A DNA stretch of 64,000 bases, taken from the NCBI GenBank assembly GCA_031216915.1, contig CM062294.1, positions 386,561,217-386,625,216 of the forward strand, given 5' to 3'. This document shows positions 55,430 through 64,000 of the stretch, piece after piece. The notes under the pieces were generated by a model, which was not told the origin of the DNA, did not search any database, and worked only from the letters and a program-made list of their open reading frames with translations. Every line of letters starts with the position of its first letter. The first letter of the stretch is position 1. The position numbers and the translations under genes were made by a program. The DNA is from Pictodentalium vernedei. Lineage: Eukaryota > Mollusca > Scaphopoda > Dentaliida > Dentaliidae.

Positions 55430-58180
55430 TAAACTATACATAATGAGAATTATATGGCTTACAAGTATAAAGATGAAAAATTACAACTAGGTAATAAAAA
55501 AAAATTAAAATAAGTCCAAATGGCCGGGTGGATTTTATTTGGTTTCTATTCTAGAAAATCCTGACTTCAGTTTTGCCAAGAACTGTACATTCTAATATGT
55601 GTATTGTTTTTAATTGAAATTTAAAAAGGATTTAAATTGAACGCGTTTTTTTATTAAACGTTTATTATTTGCAAGTTATCAAAGAACGGCATTCAATTGA
55701 TTTAAATACGCAAATCCGATGAGACTTGCAAGAAATTTATTCCGTGATCAATTGAACAAACTTGACAAGATTACATCAAGCAAGCTTTTAAATACAATTT
55801 TACACTCTTGCGTTCTTTGTGTTTTAATATAGCCCTCTTGTGATAACAAGCGCATTGTTTATCGACAGGATAAAACATTGAATTTCAGAGAATTATGGAA
55901 ATAATCGCTGTAAAGAATCTAGCCTTTGAAGTAAACTTCAAGCCGATTACCCTTCAAGAAGAAATAGCTATTTATTCGTAATTCACGTTTCATAGCGAAG
56001 CTCGCCATGCAATTTCCAAACCATGGCTCTTTCAGTAAGGAGGCGACTCCTTCGACGCAGAGAGCGGTGAATTGAGAAGAGAGACTGGAAAATGAAGAAA
56101 AAGAATGGAAGGAAGCCGGGAACGACAGAGGGAACGAAAAGAACCAGAACGGGAGCCGAAGCTACTGACAAGGGAAGAACGAGGGCGAGAGGAGCAAGAC
56201 AAACACCACGATGGGCCACTATACGTGCTGGAGGATAATTCTGCGAGGTGACTACCTTGTCAGCCAGAACACTTCCGTTCGGCCATCCACAAACACCTTC
56301 AAGAAACAACGTATACAAACTGACCGCTTAGCCAGCCGAGCCGCCGTTTTCCATGCTTCATTTATTCTTTTGCTTTCAGAAAATGGATCTTTCTTGGATA
56401 ATCCACACCTCATTCTCCCCTGTTTTTCCGAAAAGCATACTAACCCATCCTTTGTGTCCGTGTCACCCACTAACCACGTGTCCTTCATTCTCCCACCCCA
56501 CTTCCCCACTATACTCCCAGTGAAGCTTATTCTGTCATACGGATATTTTGGACATTCTAAGTAAGGTTCATTGCCCTACATGATCTCTGTATATCTCAAG
56601 GGCGCCAGAACAAGGGACAGCTGCCCCCTTTGCCATGAGGCTAGGAGGGCAAAGGACAACGCGTGCCCCTTTTCGTCAGAAGTGCACTAGTGGAAAAGAC
56701 TTTACTTTCCAAGAAGTGTAACAGAGAAACTCTCAAGTATTTGTTTCAACGAATTTTAGGTGTACCAATGTGGGAGGGAGGGGGAGTGCATGGGGTATAA
56801 TGACGGAATTTGGCCGATAATCACCTAACAAAGAAGCTATACAATCGGCGGGGTGATTTCTAAAAGTTTATATCGTCCTTTGAGAGGAACAAGGTGACAT
56901 CGGCAACGCTAAAGCATTGCAGATGACATATTGTTCCACTCATGGGACGATATATATATATTGTCAATCTTGTTGAGTTTCACATTGCAAATTATGATAC
57001 ACTGTAAACTCCCAGACATTAAAGACTCTTCGCCACAATGGAATGTGCCTAGAATGTTATAAAAATGATTAATTGATTAATAATGATTAGTGTTTATATA
57101 CATACCTGTGAATAAATATGAAGCTTTCGATTGCGACAACTTGTTGCAGCCATTTGAACTTAGAAAGTGGTAAATGGGCACAAGTATGAATATTTTTTTG
57201 AAAATATTGGAGGGAAAATATTCCTGCTTCCCCTAGCTACGTCTCTGAATGACACACTTCGCTGTGTTCAGGTGGGGGATTCACATATTCATCCCCAACC
57301 CCCACCAGACGTGAAAAAAGAAAAACTGAACAGTATTTCTTGATTTCGGACTTTAATAAAAAAAATGAACAAAAAGTCATGTTCTCCCCTGAAATCAGAT
57401 ATGAAGGAAAGGATGCACTGCCACATACATAATGCTTCAATTGTCAGTTTGACAGCAAATTGCAAGATACAAGAAAATACAGAATTTAAATATTAAGTTT
57501 TGCTGATATCAGGCAAGTGCTTCTAGATATAATTTTTCAGAAAGCATTCCATTTCGACGAATTCCTTAAGCCAGTCTACTGGCTTGCTATAAATATAAAT
57601 GTTCACTTGATCTTGCTGGTGTATTTTGCTCCCCTTGCTGGGCATAAGGCGGTTTTTCCAGAGATGTAGCCAGGGAGGGTAATAATTTTGGTTTTAGGAA
57701 CCATTGATGATCACAGGTTGCCCATGACTACCGCAGGCAAGGGCCAAGGGGAGCACGAAAGGGTGTGCCCTCTGGTTGGTGTGTTCCGTAGAAAGCTTTG
57801 CAAATTCAATCTGAAGAGAGTTAATCTGTGGCACCAATGCTCCTTTTAGGGAATTTAAATTGAGTACCGTACATTCTGTTGATTAAAATAAAATACAGCT
57901 GAATTTCTACAGTATTACTTGGGGACCCTAACCCATGTCTACCCTGAGTAGACTTTATCAAATTAGAGGGGGTGATTAGCCCCCCCCCCCCCCCCCCCAC
58001 CTCCGTTACACCCATGGGTTTCCACTTATGCACAACTGTAGTAATATTTCCTCTTAAGGAAAGAAGCCGAACAGTTGAAATAAAAATGTTAATAAAATCA
58101 CTTTGAGTGAACAGATCCACTTGAAACTTGAAATATATATTTATTCCTTAATCTACCAACATATTAACTTTATTTGTCAC
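55430..58180. other. No gene recognised
   Basis: AT-rich, with a repeat piece at 56585-56705 (inverse of 10835-10940) and element ends such as cccctagctacgtctctg (57231) and ccagagatgtagccagg (57657), which resemble hAT-like termini in opposite senses. A 111-aa minus-strand and a 117-aa plus-strand open frame near 56.0-56.5 kb have no recognisable domain. Confidence 0.45.
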
Positions 58181-58184
58181 TTGT

Positions 58185-60110
58185 CTCATTATTAGCTCAC
58201 CTGACTGAATGTGTCCGTCCGTCCGTCCGGCGTGAACTTAACATTATCAACTTCTCCTCATACTCCACTGGGCCAAATTATACCAAATTTGATATGCACA
58301 TTCCTTATCATATGCGAATTCAAGTTTGTTCAATAAACTTGCGACGCCCTCAGGGGGGGCACCACAAGGGGCATAACTTTGATACCACCCATAAATTGTT
58401 TTCCAAAATTAAAAAAAAATCTTCCTCCCCAAAACCATGAATTAGAATCTTTTGATATTTGGTATACAAAATCTCGGGGGTCGGGTGGGGGGTTGGGGGG
58501 TGTGATCACTCTTTATTTTCAGAAAAGTGTATTTTATTTCTGTGAAGCGTTTTAGGGCACTCTTCGTGGTTTTACGCTTTTACAAAATCAATTATTATTA
58601 TTATTATTATCAGATTCAAGTTTGTTCCAGTCGAGTCTCTGGGTTAATATTTGGGCTTTATACTGGAGCCCAAAGTTTAACTTTGTGCAATATGAGGAAA
58701 TTTCTTTAAAAATCTTGTTCATCGGATCCACCAGTGAAACTAGTTTGATATTTTCAAATCGAGTCCCTTGGTTAATGTTTGGGTTCCCTTCTGGGAGCCC
58801 GAATTTTATCTTAGTTCAATATGAGGAAATTTCTTTAAGAATCTTCTTCTTCAGGTCCATCAGTAAGAATCCTTTCATGTTTGGTATAAAACATTTCTGG
58901 GTGGGTCAGATTCAAATTTGGTCCCTGTGTTAATATTTGGGCTCTCTATTGGAGCCTAAAAGTTAACTTAGTGCAATATGAGAAAATTTCTTTTAAAATC
59001 TTCTTCAGATCCACCAGTCAGAATCTTTTCATATTTGTTATGTGACGTCTCTAATGGTGTCAGATTCAAGGTTGTTCAAATCGAGTCCCCGGCTTAATAT
59101 TTGGGCTTCCTATGCATGGGCGCAGATCATGGGGGGGGGGGGGGACGTGTCCCCCCAAACATTTTGTAGGGGGGGGGGGCATCATGTGTAGTGTCCCCCC
59201 CATAAAAATCCGAAAGCAACTTGACATGGAAAGTTATCACACAAGATGTGGGGGGCTTTCCCGTTTGACACGAGCATGTTGATTAACGTTTATGTGAGTA
59301 CAGGCTCAAGTGTTATTTTATTTGGGGTATATGATAATCACTATTAATCAGATTAAACGGACCAGTATTTCAAAATATTACGTGTTGTTGAAAAAACTAT
59401 ATTTTCTATTAAGACAAACCAACAGGAAATTCACCCCAGAGCCACCAAAATGCAGCATTTGAGAGCTGCATTAAAATATTTTCGAGGGTTTGCCCACCCC
59501 CCACATCCGAACCACCCTCAGTAAGCTACGACACACACTACTGATGCTTTGGGCATCTGTCACCCCCGCCCAACCTCGACTCTTTGTGAGACGTCTGCAG
59601 TAACAACTGCAAGTACCTTAGATGTGTCGAATGAGCAGTCTTACGAAATATACTTTAAAAATAGCTCACCGTAACTTATGGTGAGCTATTTTTAAAGTAT
59701 ATTTAAAATCACCCAATTCTGTAGCAGTGATATGAAAAAATTCAGTTAAAAATAGCCTTTTAAGGCTTAAAAAACAAAAAGGATTTCACTCCAAATGCTG
59801 CCAGAATGCTTCTTTTTATCCCTTTCTGAAACAAATTTTCTGGGGGGAGAACCCCCCCCCCCCCCCCCCCAGACCCCCCTCCAAACGCTCGTGCCTTCGG
59901 CACTCGCGGCAGATGCCTTCGGCATCTGCTTTCGGTCATGTCCCCCCACTTCTTACAACAGATCTGCGCCCATGTTCCTATGTGAGCCCGATTTTTAATA
60001 TAGTGCAATATGAGGGAATTTCTTCAAAAAATTTCTTCTTCAGATCAACGAGTCAGAATTCTTTCATATTTAGTATACAACATCTCCAGGTGGGAATAAA
60101 ATAAACCCGT
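58185..60110 (+). mobile_element. Mollusc-type tandem-unit element starting AGCTCACCT, split by a hAT-like insertion
   Basis: Starts ttagctcacctgactgaatg with a (GTCC)n run, then about four ~150-bp units (gagtctctgggttaatattt, gtgcaatatgaggaaattt, cagtcagaatc) from 58613. The last unit is interrupted at 59115-59974 and resumes at 59983. Its start is the inverse of the end of the element at 50.3-52.1 kb. Confidence 0.72.
59115..59974. mobile_element. Non-autonomous hAT-like element with exact 8-bp target duplication
   Basis: Perfect 14-bp TIRs, CATGGGCGCAGATC and its inverse. Perfect duplication TTCCTATG at 59107-59114 and 59975-59982. Long G/C runs at both ends; internal perfect hairpin with 26-bp arms at 59645-59707 (taaaaatagctcacc). 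860 bp, no transposase. Confidence 0.94.
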
Positions 60111-60370
60111 GAAGCAAGAAATTCCAAATTTGATTATCTCCCTTGATATAAAATGGGCTAGTTTTTCCGTCGAGCGAGCGGTGCTTCCCGTCCTGGGATA
60201 GGTGGGTCTATTAGTTATATAAATGGGGCGTCTGCATTTCCGCCCAGCTCGAAATTCCAGCTTTATTTATCTTCCTTGGTATGCAATGGGCCACTTCTCC
60301 GTCTTTGCATGGACTGAGCTTCCCATCCTGGGACGCGTTAGTCCGCCAGTACATGATAAATAAAGTAGAA
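60110..60370. repeat. Tandem ~130-bp duplication
   Basis: Two units sharing gaaattcca, attatcttccttg-like, tgggcca and gcttcccatcctggga words. Confidence 0.75.
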
Positions 60371-60699
60371 TTAAAGGACTAAGTCAGGGAATTAGGAAAT
60401 TGCATTTCGGGGAGCAATTTGAAAATCAGTTTGAAACGGGAGGATAGTCAGTCAGTCTGCCTAACGCCACCTCCATTATTGAAGACGTTGGGGACGCGTC
60501 AACTGCGAACTGTTGGCAGTCGGGACATATTGGTCCCCAAGACTAAATGATAACAAATACTTTTGGTTCTTGAGCAAATAATTTTTCAAACCAGGGAGGG
60601 AGGTGGGGACTTTATTTTTATTTTTGGTCGAGTTATGTTAACAACCGAGACCTATGGTTTGGCGACGGTCGGTGGGGATCCGAGCGGGCGGGCGTCCTC

Positions 60700-61040
60700 G
60701 CACTATTAGCGCAATAACTTGAACAAACGTTCTCCGATTTGACTAATGTTTGCCATGCAGTTTTTTTTACAATGATATCTCAAGCAAGTTCGAAAACTGG
60801 CCCGGCCTGATTTTTCGTTACAGAGTTATTGGCCTTAATTAGTCGATTTTTACGAATTTTGAGCTCGTTAGCACAAAAACTTGAACAAACGTTCTCCGAT
60901 TTGACTAATATTTGCCATACAGGTCTTTTGCAAGAATATCTCAAGCAAGTTAGAAAACTGGCCCGGCACGACTTTGCGTTACAGAGTTATGGGCCTTAAT
61001 TAATTTTTACGAATTCTGAACTTATTAGCTCTATAACTTG
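60700..61040. repeat. Tandem ~155-bp repeat
   Basis: Two full units and the start of a third: aacttgaacaaacgttctcc, gatttgactaat, tatctcaagcaagtt, ttacagagttat, ggccttaatta. A type frequent in molluscs from memory. Confidence 0.85.
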
Positions 61041-61159
61041 AACAAAAGTTCCAGATTTGACAACCGGCATACGATTGATAACTGGGTTATGGACATGCAA
61101 CACTCTCCGATTGCCACCACGACTCGACACCTGCATCTCCGATGCGCACCTCTTGTTTA

Positions 61160-61393
61160 TTTTTTTTGTTTGTTTGTTGATTGGCTGCAGGAAGCCAATA
61201 TAGGGCTCTATTTTAAAGATTCCATATTTTGTGGTTTTCATTATTTTTTAAGTGAATTCATTTCATCTGTATGTTTTGCTTTGTTACAATTTATAGGAGA
61301 GTGCCAACAGACACTCTCACCTAAATTGTAACAAGGTAAAGACACGTGAACAAGTTTAGAAAATCAAAACAAATTGAGCACTCTATGAGTTAA
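61160..61393. mobile_element. Palindromic TTAA-type MITE, second subfamily (sister of 15131)
   Basis: Core tttgttacaatttataggag / ctaaattgtaacaag; right end gagcactctatgag then TTAA at 61390. The left end is eroded. Confidence 0.7.
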
Positions 61394-61399
61394 TAAAAA

Positions 61400-62350
61400 A
61401 TATGAAATATATTTTTCTTCAGTAATATGTTTGCTCTCTTTTTTGAAAAAAAACACGTGCTGCATAATATTTGAATTATTTTCTACAGAACATAGCAGAC
61501 TGGAAGTTTACAAATTTCATAAATAGAATGTTTTAACCATGCATTGCTGCAAACGCGCACTTCAATTAAAAAACATAAACTTTTAATACCCTATCACTTC
61601 ATACTGACTTGGAAGACAATAAAACGTTCATAATCAATCAGGGATAGCCTGAGAACCCAAACCCATTTTGCGGGGAATGGGATAGAGGGAGAGACTGAAC
61701 TCAGCTCCCCAACCATTATTTGACACCCACTATAAAAAGGAGGACTCTAGAAATGACATCCGTCGAGCTGTCAACACAGATTTCTTACAAACTATTTAGG
61801 TTACTTGAAACTTTGGAACATTCTTTCTGGCCTGTTCATGGTTACAATACAGTGTTTTCGTGGTAAACAGCGCCTCTAGCGATTGGTGGAAAATGAACTG
61901 AGCTTGTAAGTGTGAATAAAGTTTTAAAGTGCATGTTTTGGAAAAGATATAAAATATTGGTGACTATTGTCTTCTGAAATGTGTGAGAGAAGATTAAAAT
62001 TGGGTGGCGGTAGGTAAAAATATGTCTATTTTATTCAGTGCAAAACTGGACGGGAGTACAGTAAGCTCCAAATTTAAAGGCAAAATTCACATGGCGACCT
62101 ATATTTTTTTTCAGTATATTGTTTTCATGAGATTTGATAAACTAAATGGATAGATGGTTGTTTTTGTCCAAATCAGCTTGATAAGATGGGGAGAGGAGGA
62201 AAGATTAGTACTGTCTGTCGTCAATGGAAAAAAACCCACTGTATTGTAACCTCATGGTGATGCTCCGACAATAAAGAAATTTTGTCCAAGAGTTATTGCC
62301 CTTAATGTACTTGGAATAATTTTGTATTTTTTGCACACGCATGTAATCAC
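61400..62350. other. No gene recognised
   Basis: AT-rich, apparently single-copy, no motif named. Confidence 0.4.
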
Positions 62351-62352
62351 GT

Positions 62353-62580
62353 ACTTGTTCTCGTCAGATCACCGAAGTTTGCAACGTCGAGCCCGGTTAG
62401 TCCTTGGATGGGTGAACGTCTGAGCGATCGATTCGGTCTCCCGCGTTATGTCCTTGGGCAAGGCACTTCACCCCGATTGACAATCGGCCACTAAGGCGTA
62501 CTGTACGTCGATGGTGCGCATTCTTCAACCAATCTAACCCTGCCTGTGCCGCAGTGCGGAGTTACGATTGTGCCGTTGTT
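62353..62580 (+). mobile_element. SINE with 5S rRNA-derived head, 3'-truncated
   Basis: Head ttctcgtcagatcaccgaag, gcaacgtcgagcccggttag, cttggatgggtgaacg (5S boxes A, IE, C), then ccttgggcaaggcacttcac; ends inside the body at about cggagttacgatt. Second copy of the SINE3 type in the window. Confidence 0.9.
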
Positions 62581-62769
62581 GACTAGGGAATTTGCTGCCT
62601 TAGGAAATTGGGGGGTTAATGTTTTGCTTATTTTGTTGGCAAGTCAAATAAATTGACTGACTGCCTTAAAAACTATGGTCCTTGCTGCCTTGAAGGGTTG
62701 TCAGCTGCAGCATGATTTCCGAAACTCGTAGTGAATTTGAATTGAGCCGAGGATCAGTTGTTGCACGAG

Positions 62770-63490
62770 GAAATCATTCAGCGTGAAAAGCTGACTTTGG
62801 AAGGTTTTTGGTGAACAATCAAATCAGTTCGCGACTGGACCTTCTGAAGGTAGGACGTTCTTTTTGTTGGGAAAGAATTTGCGGATGAGTGGCCTGGCCA
62901 AGTGATTTTCGAGTAATTTTGTGATTCTGTTGTGGGAGAATGACGGGAAGTTTCCTGGTTCGCACCATTCGATAGCTGTGAAAGAGACAGTTGGGGAGTT
63001 CTTTTCACGATTTCGGGTGGTTGGAGACAGGGGTAAGTCTCGTCGTTTTTTTTTTCTCTCACGACCTGATCCATGAAATATTGGGTGGCATTCTCAGTTG
63101 CCGAATTTCGATTTGACATCTGCGAATTCTTCCTTTATCAGTTGATCGTATTTGCTATTTTCGCCTTGTCTTAGCGATTGGTATGTTCCGGTTGTATTGT
63201 TATTTATTTGATTTTCCGTGGTTGGGCTACGGAAGGTTGAAGTGGCCATAATATTATATGCGAGAGAATTCTCAGTTGACGAACTCTGGCTCGTCAACTG
63301 CGAGTTTTTTCTGCTGTCACCAGGGATTCTGGTCGAATTATTGGCCTGATATTGGAAATGCAGCCTGGCGAGTTACATTGGTAAATATTTGGTGGCATTC
63401 TCAGTTGCCGAATTTCGATTCGGCATCTGCGAATTCTTCCTTTATCAGTTGATAGTATTTCCGGCTATTTTCGCCTTGGCTTAGGTATTG
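62770..63490 (-). other. Repeat-bearing region with hydrophilic open frames, function unknown
   Basis: Minus-strand frames of 113 aa (62778-63119) and 67 aa (63094-63297) are rich in Ser, Thr, Asn and Gln (SSTENS, TTESQN). A ~100-bp block (ttctcagttgccgaatttcg ... tatttcctttatcagttgat) occurs at 63081-63184 and again at 63388-63490, with a weaker copy at about 63264. No domain was recognised; the frames may simply follow the repeat. Confidence 0.35.
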
Positions 63491-63672
63491 TTGGAAAGTT
63501 GGGGTTAATTGATTTAGTGAAGATCAGTTGCCAAGATCCAGTGTTCACAGTAACGCTCGGTTGGTTTCTAAGTGTGTCTGAGGTGTTAGTTTGGGAGCAA
63601 TTTGAGTGTGACTTTGGATGTTGAACTGTTCGGACGCTTATTTCGACTGTGTGTCAACCTCTGTTTCTTAAT

Positions 63673-63885
63673 ACCGCTGTGTGCGGTATTTTGTTTGTTA
63701 TACTGCTGTGTGTGGCATGCTATCTATAATACTGCTGAGTGCGGTATTCCGCCTGTTACACTGCTGTGTGCGGTATGACATCTCTTATACTGCTGTATGC
63801 GGTATTCCGTCTGCTGTACTGCTGTGTGCGGTATGCTATCTTTTATACTGATATGTGCGGTATTTACTGCTGTGTGCGGTAAGAC
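63673..63885. repeat. Minisatellite (ACTGCTGTGTGCGGTAT)
   Basis: Eight or nine units alternating between two ~28-30-bp forms, atactgctgtgtgcggta with ttccgtctgtt- or gctatcttt-like spacers. Confidence 0.9.
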
Positions 63886-64000
63886 TGTTATGATTTCCAT
63901 GTCTTTCTTAATTGATAACGCCCTTAAATTTCATCCAAATTCATTGAATGTTTATCAACACTGGAAATACAACATTGGCGTCGCCGACTAAAAGTTAAGA

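Noticed and set aside
62770-63490. Polyprotein-like coding region of a retroelement
   Set aside because: Only hydrophilic composition and short repeats are seen; no diagnostic motif of any retroelement family.

Overview
The window is animal genomic DNA, AT-rich and full of repeats, with one host gene. Several repeats look molluscan from memory: tandem elements ending in AGGTGAGC, units carrying GGCGGCCATGTTTTTC, units rich in AAGGTCA, and phrases such as ttatctccctt next to response-like ends. The organism is therefore probably a marine mollusc or another lophotrochozoan. No database was consulted and the species is not determined.

Host gene. On the minus strand the first ~800 bases encode the middle of an Sp-family zinc-finger transcription factor that I identify as Sp5: a PWWS motif, a QY-rich stretch, the Buttonhead box CRRCRCPNC and zinc finger 1. 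It runs off the left edge. A good splice acceptor lies at 799/800. A matching 15-codon first exon in the same phase, ending in a clean GT donor, is proposed at 24709-24753 on the same strand. If right, 800-24708 is intron 1 (about 23.9 kb). The sequence just upstream of that exon holds three TCF/LEF motifs within 49 bp and a fourth 200 bp further on, which fits what is known of Sp5 as a direct Wnt/beta-catenin target. Everything to the right of ~25.2 kb looks intergenic.

Repeat content, left to right. 1-25 kb (intron): microsatellites, a hAT-like short element, a ~164-bp tandem array, a C-rich telomere-like stretch, a LINE relic, a Tc1/mariner copy (9.3-10.7 kb), many 210-260-bp palindromic elements flanked by TTAA (piggyBac-like MITEs), three copies of a ~240-bp TIR MITE, several SINEs, a foldback element with minisatellite arms and a 21-24-bp minisatellite. 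25-44 kb: a second Tc1 family copy and a sister of the first, more SINEs, a ~355-bp satellite, a hAT-like element with a perfect 8-bp target duplication, a decayed Tc1 and a 5S-rRNA-headed SINE. 44-49 kb: nested inverted minisatellite arms around a LINE fragment, then a CpG-rich stretch with CRE, AP-1, NRF1 and YY1 motifs. 50-64 kb: two large tandem-unit elements, a complex nest of insertions at 53-55.4 kb, another hAT-like element with exact target duplication, and a minisatellite at the right edge.

The most notable signals are the Sp5 promoter with its TCF cluster; the palindromic TTAA elements whose central stems differ in sequence yet stay paired; a set of unrelated minisatellites that all occur as inverted pairs; and SINEs with tRNA-type and 5S-type heads on a shared body. 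I saw no retrovirus, LTR element, Polinton, CRISPR array or functional RNA gene.
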